A DNA stretch of 64,000 bases. Origin: Tardiphaga sp051811025 (GTDB lineage: Bacteria > Pseudomonadota > Alphaproteobacteria > Rhizobiales > Xanthobacteraceae). The notes below the pieces were generated by a model that saw only the letters and a list, made by a program, of their open reading frames with translations, did no database searches and was not told where the DNA came from. Positions 24,612 through 32,914 of this stretch are shown one piece after another (the first letter of the stretch is position 1; every line of letters starts with the position of its first letter). The stretch spans positions 5,704,001 to 5,768,000 of the forward strand of contig NZ_JBPWQE010000001.1 in the NCBI RefSeq assembly GCF_051811025.1. Reading direction: 5' to 3'. The position numbers and the translations under genes were made by a program.

Positions 24612-25202
24612 ATGCATCGTTCTGCAATCGCGGCTGTTCTTGTCTTTCTAGTTCTTGGTTCTGGGTCCAGTCCGGCTGATGCCGCCGATATCGCCGCCGG
24701 CAAGGAGAAAGCCGAGCTCTGCAGTGGATGTCATGGCGAGAACGGCATCTCGCAAATGGAGAACGTGCCATCGCTCGCCGCCCAGCCGGATCTGTTTATC
24801 CAGTGGCAGCTGGTGTTCTTTCGTTCAGGCACGCGCAAGAACGAACAGATGCAGCCGATCTTGGAGCAGATCGACAACAACGACATCCGCAATCTTGGCG
24901 CCTATTTCGCCTCGCTGAAACCGCCGGAGGGCAAAAAGCCCGATGACAATCCGGATCTGTCGGCCAAGGGCGCGCAAGCGGCGGTCGGCCGTCGCTGTGC
25001 GTCGTGTCACACAGACAGTTATGGTGGCACGAAAGCGGTGTCGCGTATCGCCGGACAACGCGAGGACTATCTCGTCAAAGCGCTGCGCGATTACAAGTCC
25101 GGCGTCCGCGCCGGTGGCGGCATGGCAGCGATGGCCGAGGTTGCCTATTCGCTGAGTGAAGAAGAAATCACCGCGCTGGCGCATTATCTGGCGCGTCTAT
25201 GA
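24612..25202 (+). CDS. Di-haem cytochrome c (c4-like)
   Basis: A 196-residue periplasmic cytochrome with two haem-binding motifs, CSGCH near residue 34 and CASCH about halfway, each followed by an axial Met region (PSLAAQPD... and GMAAMAEVAYSLS). The signal peptide HRSAIAAVLVFLVLG ends before ADA. ATG 24612 has GGGA nine bases upstream; in-frame ATGs at 24585, 24597 and 24603 are weaker. It is the likely electron acceptor of the dehydrogenase 77 bases upstream, a common gene pairing. Confidence 0.9.
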   Translation: MHRSAIAAVLVFLVLGSGSSPADAADIAAGKEKAELCSGCHGENGISQMENVPSLAAQPDLFIQWQLVFFRSGTRKNEQMQPILEQIDNNDIRNLGAYFASLKPPEGKKPDDNPDLSAKGAQAAVGRRCASCHTDSYGGTKAVSRIAGQREDYLVKALRDYKSGVRAGGGMAAMAEVAYSLSEEEITALAHYLARL

Positions 25203-25210
25203 GATGAAAG

Positions 25211-25247
25211 CGTAGCCCGGATTGCGATTGGCTCAATCCGGGCTACG
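25211..25247. repeat. GTAGCCCGGATTG-type inverted repeat (REP-like)
   Basis: CGTAGCCCGGATTG and CAATCCGGGCTACG form a perfect 14-pair stem with a 9-base loop, in the 54 bases between two convergent genes. This word is characteristic of dispersed intergenic palindromes in Bradyrhizobium-type and other proteobacterial genomes and may serve as a two-way terminator. Confidence 0.7.
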
Positions 25248-25256
25248 TCGTGATGC

Positions 25257-26180
25257 TTACGCTACCCGCTGATGCTCATACGCCTTGAGATGCGTATAGA
25301 TCATCCGCAGTCGCGGCACGGCAACCTTGGCGGCATCGGCGCGGGCGATGACATCGCCGACGATCTGGTCGGCCTCAATCTGCGCCTTGTTGAGGATGTC
25401 GCGATACATCGAGGCGGTCATCTTCGAACCTTCCGCCGTCAGCATGCCCTCGGTGCGTTCCAGGAACGCTGCCCGCGGTGCGAAGCCATTGGCCTTGGCG
25501 ACGGCGCTCATCTCATCGCGCACGCCAAGGATAAAGTCGCGGCCGCCGGGTGCCGCCACGATATCGCCGACCGCGCCGCGCATGGCGCTGGTCGCGCCGG
25601 CAATCGTCGCTAGGAAGACCCACTTCTCCCACATATCCTGCATGATGGTCTCGGAGGCTGTGCCGCCAAAGTTGCCGGTCGCCATGATTGCGGCGATCGC
25701 CTTCACGCGATCTGAACTGCCGCCCTTGCGTTCGCCGAAGCTGAGCACTTGCATCGGCGCCATCTGCACCACTTCGCGCGCCTCGTTGAGCGTCGCTGCG
25801 ATCTGGCACTGACCGCCCATCACGTTCTCCGCACCAAATTTCTTCTCCAGCACGTCGAGATGCTTCATGCCGTTGAGCAGCGGAATGATCGCTGTGTTCG
25901 GCCCAACAGCCGGTGCGAAGGACGCGATGGCGTCGTCGAGATCGAAGGCCTTGCAGCTCAGCAGCACGACATCGAATTTCTCCTTGATCGTGTCAGCCTG
26001 CACCGTCGGCGGATTCTTCAGGGTCACGTCGCCATGCGGGCTCTTGATGACAAGGCCGGCGCTCGCCAGTTCACCGGCGCGCTTTGGGCGGACAAGAAAG
26101 GTGATGTCATTGCCGGCCTGCAACAGCCTGCCGCCGAAATAGCCGCCGATGGCACCGGCGCCGACCACGAGAATACGCAT
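25257..26180 (-). CDS. 2-Dehydropantoate 2-reductase family protein (PanE/ApbA-like)
   Basis: A 307-residue NADP-dependent ketopantoate-reductase-fold protein. It starts MRILVVGAGAIGGYFGGRLLQAGNDITFLVR with the dinucleotide motif GAGAIGG, has VVLLSCKAFDLDDAIASFAPAVGPNTAIIPLLNGM with the catalytic Lys, and the C-terminal six-helix domain (SMYRDILNKAQIEADQIVGDVI) with Glu and Asp side chains of the active site. True pantothenate enzymes and paralogues of unknown substrate cannot be told apart here. It is followed by a REP-like hairpin. Confidence 0.87.
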   Translation of the reverse strand: MRILVVGAGAIGGYFGGRLLQAGNDITFLVRPKRAGELASAGLVIKSPHGDVTLKNPPTVQADTIKEKFDVVLLSCKAFDLDDAIASFAPAVGPNTAIIPLLNGMKHLDVLEKKFGAENVMGGQCQIAATLNEAREVVQMAPMQVLSFGERKGGSSDRVKAIAAIMATGNFGGTASETIMQDMWEKWVFLATIAGATSAMRGAVGDIVAAPGGRDFILGVRDEMSAVAKANGFAPRAAFLERTEGMLTAEGSKMTASMYRDILNKAQIEADQIVGDVIARADAAKVAVPRLRMIYTHLKAYEHQRVA

Positions 26181-26317
26181 TGAGGAATTCCTTAGTTGGG
26201 TTGTTCTGAATTTTATTGTTCGATTGGTTCAGACAGAGATCTCATCACGGCCTAACAAACCCGCGTTTAGGCGAGATGCGCAAAGTCGCACTCCTCACCA
26301 CGAAGCAGGTTTTGCTT

Positions 26318-27055
26318 CTACCACTTCTCTCCGAACGGACGGATCTCCAGCTCGAACGTCCAGGCGCTACGCGGCTGCTGATAGAGCTGCCAGTATGACT
26401 GAGCGACCGAGGCCGGTGGCATCAATAAATCGGGATTGTTCAGCGCCTCCTTGCCCCACATCTGCTCGCGGCGCTCGCGCACCCAGGCGGTGTCGACGCC
26501 GCTGTCGATGATCAGATGGGCGACATGAATGTTTTTCGGGCCGAGCTCGCGGGCCATCGCCTGAGCTACTGCACGCAATCCGAATTTGGCCGATGCAAAA
26601 GCGGCAAAGCCACTGCCGCCACGCAAGCTCGCGGTGGCGCCCGTGAAGAAGATGTTGCCCTGGCCACGCGGCATCATCAGCCGGGCAGCTTCGCGCCCGG
26701 CCAGGAAACCGGAATAGCAGGCCATCTCCCAGACCTTGCGAAATACCCGCTCGGTCGTCTCCAGGATCGGGAAATTCACATTGGCGCCGACATTGAAGAT
26801 GCAAATCTCCAAGGGAGCATGCGCATCTGCGTCATCGAGAAAGGCGGCGATTTCGTCTTCCTTGCGGGCATCCAGCGAGCGCGCCACGATCGTGCCACCC
26901 ATGGCCTCGATCTCTGCCACCAAAGGCGCCAGCTTGTCGCCGTTGCGGCGCCCGGCGAACACCGTGAAACCTTCGGCGGCAAACTTCTTGGCGATCTCGG
27001 CGCCGATATAATCCCCGGCGCCGATAACAGCGACAGTCGCGTTGCGCTTCTGCAT
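26318..27055 (-). CDS. Atypical short-chain dehydrogenase/reductase-like protein
   Basis: A 245-residue Rossmann-fold protein of SDR type with an unusual nucleotide motif, VAVIGAGDYIGAEIAKKF, and an NVGAN motif in place of NNAG. At the active site the invariant Lys is present (K157 in FASAKFG), but the Tyr four residues before it is Phe (F153) and the Ser thirteen before that is Ala (A140), though T138, T141 and S143 are near. It may lack normal alcohol/ketone oxidoreductase activity or use other residues. It ends with LEIRPFGEKW. It overlaps nothing and lies 12 bases after the HCCA-isomerase-like gene, so they form an operon. Confidence 0.85.
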   Translation of the reverse strand: MQKRNATVAVIGAGDYIGAEIAKKFAAEGFTVFAGRRNGDKLAPLVAEIEAMGGTIVARSLDARKEDEIAAFLDDADAHAPLEICIFNVGANVNFPILETTERVFRKVWEMACYSGFLAGREAARLMMPRGQGNIFFTGATASLRGGSGFAAFASAKFGLRAVAQAMARELGPKNIHVAHLIIDSGVDTAWVRERREQMWGKEALNNPDLLMPPASVAQSYWQLYQQPRSAWTFELEIRPFGEKW

Positions 27056-27067
27056 GAAACTCTCCTG

Positions 27068-27697
27068 TTACTTGCTGGCGCCGGTGATCAGTTCCTCGAC
27101 TTCGCGCAGCTGCTCCTTGCCGAAGAACATCTCGTTACCCACGAAGAAAGTCGGCGAGCCGAAGGCGCCACGCTCGACGGCGGTCTGCGTGTTTGCCACC
27201 AGCACTGCCTTCACCTCGGGCTCCTGTCCGCGTGCGAACAGTCTTGCGCCATCGAGACCCGAGTCGGTCAGCGCTTTGATGGCCACTTCGGGGTCATCCA
27301 TCTTCTTTGGCTCACCCCACATATGATGGAATGCCGCCTCGACGTATTTCTCGAACACGCTGTCAAGCTGTGCCGCGATGGCGACGCGCATCAGGTTCAG
27401 TGTGTTGACCGGAAAGAACGGGTTCATCGTGTAGGGCTTGACTCCGAAGCGCTTCACGAAGCGCTCGGTCTCGAGCTGATGAAACTCGCGCTTGTTTTTG
27501 ACGCCAGCATAGGTTTCGGCCGGCGAGCGATTATTGGTCGCCTTGAAGATGCCCCCCAGCAGGACCGGGACATATTCAAACTTCGCGCCGGTACGTGCTT
27601 CGATCGCGGGAATTGCCTCGTGACTGAGAAACGCATTGGGACTGCCGAAATCGAACAGGAATTGCGGGGCAGCTTTGGTCAAGGCGGTCTCTCCCAT
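27068..27697 (-). CDS. 2-Hydroxychromene-2-carboxylate isomerase/DsbA-family protein
   Basis: A 209-residue thioredoxin-fold protein of the kappa-GST/HCCA isomerase group: QFLFDFGSPNAFLSHEAIPAIEAR with the glutathione-activating Ser, PVLLGGIFKATNNRSP, NPFFPVNTLNLMR and GAFGSPTFFVGNEMFFGKEQL. Relatives isomerise naphthalene-pathway intermediates with glutathione, but the real substrate here is unknown because no other naphthalene genes are near. It lies just upstream of the atypical SDR gene (12 bases), so the two are probably co-expressed. Confidence 0.88.
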   Translation of the reverse strand: MGETALTKAAPQFLFDFGSPNAFLSHEAIPAIEARTGAKFEYVPVLLGGIFKATNNRSPAETYAGVKNKREFHQLETERFVKRFGVKPYTMNPFFPVNTLNLMRVAIAAQLDSVFEKYVEAAFHHMWGEPKKMDDPEVAIKALTDSGLDGARLFARGQEPEVKAVLVANTQTAVERGAFGSPTFFVGNEMFFGKEQLREVEELITGASK

Positions 27698-27790
27698 CGT
27701 TATTTTCTGGGCGTATTGTGCCGTAGGGATACCGGTTCGTCCATTAACTTTATGATGATCGTCATCCTTTGGGATGTGCCTGAGCGAGGG

Positions 27791-29155
27791 TCAAATAAGG
27801 CGCTCGATGCGCTGCTTCTTCCAGACCAGTTGGTAATAGCTCATCTGCAGAATGCACATGACGCAGAACGTCATCGCATAGGCGATCCAGATGCCTTGAA
27901 GTCCGAGGTGACGATCGAGGATGAAGGCGGCGGGTACCTCGATCCCGGCGATCGCCACCAGCGACAGGAGCATGGGTGCAATCGCCGTTCCGCTCGCGCG
28001 CATCGCGTTGGAAAAAACCAGCGACATCCCGAACATGACCGAGCTCCAGGATACGATGTGCAGCAGGTTCTGCGCGAGATCGAGCACGACGGGATCGGTG
28101 ATGAACAAGGCCATGACGGCGCGCGAAAACAGATAGGTCAGCGCGACCAGACTGCCGGTCAGAACCAGGTTCATCATCAATCCGGTGCGAACCACGGCAT
28201 CAACGCGATCGGTGCGGCCCGCGCCGATCATCTGAGCGCTCAGGATCGATACCGCAATGCCGATCGACATCGCAGGAAACTGGACATAGGCCATGGCCTG
28301 ATTGACGGCACCGTAAGCCGCGGTGGCGCTGGAGCCGTGGCCATTGACTAGGCCGAGCAATACGAGTTCGGCGAGCGACATCGCGACCATTCCCACGGCG
28401 GCAGGAAAGCCGATGCGGAGGATCTTGCCGAGAAGCGCCGGATTGGGTCGCAAGTGAGCGAGAACCGCAGCGCTGCAGGCCAGCGGATGGCGTTTGCGGC
28501 TGAGGTAGAAGCCGAGACATGTCAGTGTGACGAGGCTCGACGTCGCAGAGGCCCATGCTGCACTGGCTATGTTGAGCTGAGGCAGGCCGAACCATCCGTT
28601 GATCAATGCCGGGGTCAGAACGAGACCAATCGCCGTGGAAATCGTCAGGGCCAGCAACGGCGTGACAGTGTCACCTACACCCCGCATCATGGACGTCCAG
28701 ATGACAAACAGAAATGTCAGTGGCATCGCGACCAACATAATGCGTGCGTAGTTGCTGGCCTCGTCGACAATATTTTCTGGTACGGAGAGCGCGACCATCA
28801 GGGGGCGGCTGAACAAGCCGCCAACAATCGCGGTCACGAGTCCAAAGAGGAGACAGACCGTAAAGGTCGTGCCCGCGATCACGGCGATCTTCTCCCGTTC
28901 GCCGGCGCCCCATGCCTGACCGATGAGCACCGTTGCGCCTATGCTCAATCCGATAACGAAGGACACCAGAAAGAACATCACGGGGAAGAATCCGGATGCG
29001 GCTGCGAGCGCATCGACGCCGATCATCTGGCCGAGATAGATATTGTTGAAGGTGCCGAACAATGACTGCAGCACGTTGCTCAGCATCATCGGTGCAAGGA
29101 AGGTGAGAAACGTCCTCCACAAAGGACGCGGTGTCATCGGCAAAGGCTCAGACAT
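27791..29155 (-). CDS. MATE-family efflux transporter
   Basis: A 454-residue protein with about 12 membrane helices of the multidrug and toxin extrusion family: FLAPMMLSNVLQSLFGTFNNIYLGQMIG, then VLIGQAWGAGEREK, the signature AWGAGE, and LSAQMIGAGRTDRVD at the internal repeat. Expected role: export of cationic drugs or metabolites coupled to proton or sodium. ATG 29155 gives the normal N-terminus (SEPLPMTPRPLWRTF); the frame extends 38 codons further upstream without credible protein sequence. It follows the DUF2239 gene on the same strand, 88 bases after its stop. Confidence 0.93.
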   Translation of the reverse strand: MSEPLPMTPRPLWRTFLTFLAPMMLSNVLQSLFGTFNNIYLGQMIGVDALAAASGFFPVMFFLVSFVIGLSIGATVLIGQAWGAGEREKIAVIAGTTFTVCLLFGLVTAIVGGLFSRPLMVALSVPENIVDEASNYARIMLVAMPLTFLFVIWTSMMRGVGDTVTPLLALTISTAIGLVLTPALINGWFGLPQLNIASAAWASATSSLVTLTCLGFYLSRKRHPLACSAAVLAHLRPNPALLGKILRIGFPAAVGMVAMSLAELVLLGLVNGHGSSATAAYGAVNQAMAYVQFPAMSIGIAVSILSAQMIGAGRTDRVDAVVRTGLMMNLVLTGSLVALTYLFSRAVMALFITDPVVLDLAQNLLHIVSWSSVMFGMSLVFSNAMRASGTAIAPMLLSLVAIAGIEVPAAFILDRHLGLQGIWIAYAMTFCVMCILQMSYYQLVWKKQRIERLI

Positions 29156-29243
29156 GGCGGGTTCTCGGTTGGCACGAAGACATAACGGTCCGTTAGCGCG
29201 TGTTGATGCGCACGGTGTTGTGGTGGTCGATGGGGCCGGGTGA

Positions 29244-29846
29244 TCAGGCCGAGGAGGCGGCCTGATCACGAAATGCGAGTATTACGATGTGATCGCGGAT
29301 ATCGACTGGCCAATTCGCGATGAGTTCGGTGAAGCGCCGTCGATCGCCAGCAAACAGCGCGCGCGACGCTTCCTCGAAGCCCGACAGATTACCGGCCATT
29401 GTCGACATGAAGTGATAGGCGGCATCGCGTGCCGCGCGCTGCCGATCGCGGTCGCCATTGGCGCGGCGAGCATTTTCGACCAGTTTGCGCAGCGCGACTG
29501 AGGCACCGCCCGGCTGTGCGCCGAGCCAATCCCAGTGTCGCGGCAACAGCGTTATTTCGCGGGCGACGACGCCGAGCTTCGGCCGGCCACGGCCACGGGG
29601 TTCAGCGGGCGCGTCGGTTTCTGACTCGATGGTTGTTGGCTGAGGCAGACGGGCGACGACCTCGCGATGGCTGCCGCGCAAATCGATGTCGAGGGACTTG
29701 CCGGTGGCGTTGTCGAAAATGATGATCGGGTCGGCGATTGCGCCGGTCGCGATCTTCACGGCAATGGCCACCTCGGCCAACGGCCCAGAAGCTAGCAGCC
29801 GTTCGCCGGCAAATGCGGTGAAGGAGCTGGAAGACGTTGTATTCAT
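29244..29846 (-). CDS. DUF2239 family protein
   Basis: A 200-residue protein matching the DUF2239 family: an N-terminal FTAFAGERLLASGPLAEVA and IIFDNATGKSLDIDLRG, a GRGRPKLGVVAREITLLPRHWDWL core with an AT-hook-like GRGRPK patch, GGASVALRKLVENARR, and a helical end. Function is unknown; the basic GRGRPK segment suggests possible nucleic-acid contact, which is only inference. It is divergent from a GST gene, and the two promoters share a -35 region and carry matching CCCGGG palindromes. Confidence 0.85.
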   Translation of the reverse strand: MNTTSSSSFTAFAGERLLASGPLAEVAIAVKIATGAIADPIIIFDNATGKSLDIDLRGSHREVVARLPQPTTIESETDAPAEPRGRGRPKLGVVAREITLLPRHWDWLGAQPGGASVALRKLVENARRANGDRDRQRAARDAAYHFMSTMAGNLSGFEEASRALFAGDRRRFTELIANWPVDIRDHIVILAFRDQAASSA

Positions 29847-29896
29847 TGTGAAACCTGCGCCATAAATTCTGCGATGGAATGCAGTTGATCTAACGC

Positions 29897-29925
29897 TATT
29901 TATACCCGGGTAATAATTGAGTCAA
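29897..29925 (-). promoter_or_regulatory. Promoter of DUF2239 gene with palindromic operator
   Basis: Minus strand TTGACT, a 17-base spacer and TAAATA. The spacer contains the perfect palindrome TACCCGGGTA (29903-29912), an apt position for a repressor site. It lies about 50 bases upstream of the ATG at 29846. Confidence 0.6.
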
Positions 29926-29944
29926 TATCACCCGGGTGTAATTC
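29917..29944 (+). promoter_or_regulatory. Promoter of GST gene with palindromic operator
   Basis: Plus strand TTGAGT, a 16-base spacer and TAATTC. The spacer contains the perfect palindrome CACCCGGGTG (29929-29938). Its -35 box overlaps that of the opposite promoter, and the two palindromes are centred 26 bases apart. Confidence 0.55.
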
Positions 29945-29981
29945 TGTCGCTTGCCCGGCTTCGCGCCCAGAAGGACCCGCC

Positions 29982-30647
29982 ATGCTCACTGTCCATCACC
30001 TGAATAACTCGCGCTCCCAGCGCGTTCTGTGGCTGCTCGAGGAGCTCGGCGTTCCCTATGAGATCATCAGGTACAATCGGCAGCCCAACATGCTGGCGCC
30101 GCCGGAGCTGCGGGCGATCCATCCGCTCGGCAAGTCGCCTGTCATCACCGACAACGGCAACACGATCGCCGAGTCCGGTGCGATCGTCGAATATCTGATC
30201 AAGACCTATGGCAACGGTCGGCTGATCCCGGCCGACCATACGCCGGAGCGGCTGCGGTTCACTTACTGGCTACATTATGCCGAGGGATCGGCGATGCCGC
30301 CGTTGTTGTTGAAACTCATTTTCATGATGCTGCCGAAGCGCGCGCCGCTACTGATGCGTCCGGTGGTCAATGCCATCGCGGCGAAAGCGCTGAACACGTT
30401 GGTCGATCCGCAGCTCAAACAGCATATGGCGTTCTGGGAAGGCGAACTGTCGAAGAGCGAATGGTTCGCCGGCAACGAATTCAGCGCCACCGATATCCAG
30501 ATGAGCTTCCCGCTCGAAGCCGCCTCGGCGCGGGCCGGGCTAGAGCAAGGACATCCCAAGGCAATGGCGTGGCTCGCGAAGATCCACGCGCGGCCCGCCT
30601 ATCAGCGTGCGCTGGAGAAGGGCGGGCCGTATTCGGTGGGGCGCTAG
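29982..30647 (+). CDS. Glutathione S-transferase (theta/nu-like)
   Basis: A 221-residue GST: LTVHHLNNSRSQRVLWLLEELGVPYEI with an Asn-Ser-Arg active-site region, IHPLGKSPVITDNG and IAESGAIVEYLIKTYG for glutathione contacts, and a helical C-terminal half with NEFSATDIQMSFPLEAA. The substrate is unknown. It is divergent from the DUF2239 gene, apparently under linked control, and overlaps the amidohydrolase gene by 4 bases at the stop codons. Confidence 0.93.
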   Translation: MLTVHHLNNSRSQRVLWLLEELGVPYEIIRYNRQPNMLAPPELRAIHPLGKSPVITDNGNTIAESGAIVEYLIKTYGNGRLIPADHTPERLRFTYWLHYAEGSAMPPLLLKLIFMMLPKRAPLLMRPVVNAIAAKALNTLVDPQLKQHMAFWEGELSKSEWFAGNEFSATDIQMSFPLEAASARAGLEQGHPKAMAWLAKIHARPAYQRALEKGGPYSVGR

Positions 30648-31543
30648 ACCGCGGGGAAGCCGAACAGCTTTTGCGGATTGTTCGTGAGGATACGATTGCG
30701 CGTCGTCTCATCCGGCACCCAATCGGCCAAGAGGTCGAGCAGATCGCTCACGCCCATCATCACGTCCCAGTTCGCCACATGCGGCCAGTCGGAGCCCCAG
30801 ATGCAACGATCGGCATTGGCGGCGACCAGCTTCTGCGCGAACGGAATCGTATCGCTATAGGGTGGGCCACCCTGGATGCTGGTGCGATAGGCGCCGGACA
30901 GCCGCACCCATGCGCCGTCACGCACGAGTCCGACCAGAGCGTCGAAGCCCGGATCGTTGATGCCGCGTGAGGTCGGGAAGTGTCCCATGTGGTCAATGAG
31001 AAATGGTACCGGCAGTTTCGCAAAGCGTGAGGCCAGAGCAGGAATGTCCTTGGCGTCAATCAGAAACTGCAGATGCCAGCCCATTTCGCGGCAGAGCGAC
31101 GCATAGTCCTCAAGCTGCGCGAACCCCATTCCGCCGCCATAAAGCACGTTGAGCCGAAGGCCGACGACGCCGGCTTCTTTCAGCGCCGCCTTCTCCTTCT
31201 CGGGGCAATCGAGCCCGATCACGGCGATGCCGCGCAACCGGTGGCGATTGGCAGTGAGTGCATCCACCAGCAGGCGATTGTCGGTGCCATGCACGCTGAC
31301 TTGCGTCAGCACGCCGTAAGTCATGCCGGTCGCATCGAGCATCGATAGATAGGATGTAGCTGTGGCTTCTGGCGGCGTGTAGCTGCGCCCGGCGACGAAC
31401 GGATAGTCCGGCGGCAGACCGATCACATGGGCGTGAGTATCAACGGCGCCACGCGGCACGGTGAACCGTGTCGCGCTGCGCTGGGTCGGTTGCGGCCCCG
31501 GGCAAGCCCGGGGTTCGCTCGATAATGGATCAGGCGTCTGCAT
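30644..31543 (-). CDS. Amidohydrolase of the 2-pyrone-4,6-dicarboxylate lactonase type
   Basis: A 299-residue TIM-barrel hydrolase of the amidohydrolase-2 family. Metal-site motif VDTHAHVIG (His-x-His) near 35, PVPFLIDHMGHF in the middle and CIWGSDWPHVANW with the catalytic Asp near the end. It resembles LigI-like lactonases and 4-sulfomuconolactonase, so a lactone or cyclic ester of an aromatic pathway is the likely substrate. The ATG at 31543 overlaps the MFS stop by 14 bases, showing tight coupling with the transporter. No ring-cleavage genes are close by. Confidence 0.87.
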   Translation of the reverse strand: MQTPDPLSSEPRACPGPQPTQRSATRFTVPRGAVDTHAHVIGLPPDYPFVAGRSYTPPEATATSYLSMLDATGMTYGVLTQVSVHGTDNRLLVDALTANRHRLRGIAVIGLDCPEKEKAALKEAGVVGLRLNVLYGGGMGFAQLEDYASLCREMGWHLQFLIDAKDIPALASRFAKLPVPFLIDHMGHFPTSRGINDPGFDALVGLVRDGAWVRLSGAYRTSIQGGPPYSDTIPFAQKLVAANADRCIWGSDWPHVANWDVMMGVSDLLDLLADWVPDETTRNRILTNNPQKLFGFPAV

Positions 31544-32834
31544 AGAGAATACGTCCGCGGGTTTCAGGCAGCGCGAAGGCCGCAAGGAAGAACAGGCTGT
31601 AAGCCAGCACCGCGAAGATTGCGATGGCGTTGCCGAGGCTGGTGGTGTTGGACAGCGCGCCGACCAGGAACGGGAACAGAGCGCCGATGCCGCGGCCAAA
31701 ATTGTAGCAGAAGCCCTGGCCCGATCCGCGCAGGCGTGTCGGATAGAGCTCCGTGAGGAACGCGCCCATGCCGGAGAAGTAGCCCGAGGCAAAGAAGCCG
31801 AGCGGGAAGCCGAGGACCCACAGCACTTCGTTGGTGAGCGGCACCTGTGTGTAGACCAGGATGACGGCGATGGCGCCGAGCGAAAAGGTCAGGAACAGGT
31901 TACGGCGGCCGATGCGGTCGGCGAGCCAGGCACCGACCAGATAGCCGATGAAGGAGCCGATGATCAGAGCCGAGAGATAGCCCGTCGACGAGACGATCGA
32001 CAGCTTGCGCTCGGTGGTGAGGAAGCGCGGCACCCAGAAAGTGATGGCGTAGTAGCCACCCTGACAACCGGTTGCGGCGAGCGAAGCGAGAATCGTGGTC
32101 TTCAGCATCGGGCCAGCGAAGATTTCGCTGAGCTTCGGCCGATCTCCACTGGCATTCTGCTTGGCGCGGGTTTCGACGGCGATGGCCGGCTCTTCGACAT
32201 AGCGACGCAGATACAGCACCAGCAAGGCCGGCAGTGCGCCGATGGCGAACATCCAACGCCACGCGACGTCCGGCGGCAGATATGAGAACAGGATCGCCTG
32301 CGACAGCACGGCAAGACCCCAGCCGATCGCCCAGCCCGACTGCACCGACCCAACCGCGCGACCGCGATATTGCGGGCGGATGGCTTCGCCCATCAGCACC
32401 GCGCCTGCGGCCCATTCACCGCCGAAACCGAGGCCGAGCAGCGCTCGCGCCACCAGCAGCTGATCGAAATTCTGCACGAACGCACAGACCAGCGAGAAGA
32501 ACGAGAACCAGAGAATTGTGAGCTGAAGTGTACGGACGCGACCGATGCGGTCGGCAAGATAGCCGCCGAGCCAGCCGCCGATGGCGGATGCGAGTAGTGT
32601 CACGGTGCCAGCAAGGCCGGCAGTGCCGGGATCGACCTTCCACATCACGATGATGGTGCCGATCACCAGCGGGTAGATCATGAAATCCATGCCATCGAGC
32701 GCCCAGCCCGTGGCGCAGGCCCAGAATGTGCGGCGCTCCGGCAAATTCATGTCGCGATAGAAGGCCAGAAGGCTGGTGTCTTCGATTTCCGCGCGCTCGA
32801 TAGCGCCGGGATCGATTGGTCGGTTGCCGCTCAT
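31530..32834 (-). CDS. MFS transporter (sugar/aromatic-acid type)
   Basis: A 434-residue, 12-helix transporter of the major facilitator superfamily: GWALDGMDFMIYPLVIG in helix 1, GGYLADRIGRVRTLQ in the 2-3 loop, LGLGFGGEWAAGAVLMGE in helix 4, RGRAVGSVQSGWAIGWG in helix 5, and the repeat loop AWLADRIGRRNLF in the second half. The D(G/A)xD and RGR motifs are like those of aromatic-acid or organic-acid:H+ symporters. ATG 32834 follows GGGGGAAAC. It sits between ggt and the lactonase-like hydrolase on the same strand and may import that enzyme's substrate. Confidence 0.88.
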   Translation of the reverse strand: MSGNRPIDPGAIERAEIEDTSLLAFYRDMNLPERRTFWACATGWALDGMDFMIYPLVIGTIIVMWKVDPGTAGLAGTVTLLASAIGGWLGGYLADRIGRVRTLQLTILWFSFFSLVCAFVQNFDQLLVARALLGLGFGGEWAAGAVLMGEAIRPQYRGRAVGSVQSGWAIGWGLAVLSQAILFSYLPPDVAWRWMFAIGALPALLVLYLRRYVEEPAIAVETRAKQNASGDRPKLSEIFAGPMLKTTILASLAATGCQGGYYAITFWVPRFLTTERKLSIVSSTGYLSALIIGSFIGYLVGAWLADRIGRRNLFLTFSLGAIAVILVYTQVPLTNEVLWVLGFPLGFFASGYFSGMGAFLTELYPTRLRGSGQGFCYNFGRGIGALFPFLVGALSNTTSLGNAIAIFAVLAYSLFFLAAFALPETRGRILYADA

Positions 32835-32914
32835 GATTGTTTCCCCCGTTTGTCGTCTTGGTTCGGGGGCGCTCACCCGCGCGCCCCTGGAGGCACCGGA
32901 TATGTCATTGCACG

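Noticed and set aside
26516..28351. 611-codon open frame on the plus strand
   Set aside because: It runs antisense across three real genes (SDR, HCCA isomerase, MATE) and has no membrane helices or motifs.
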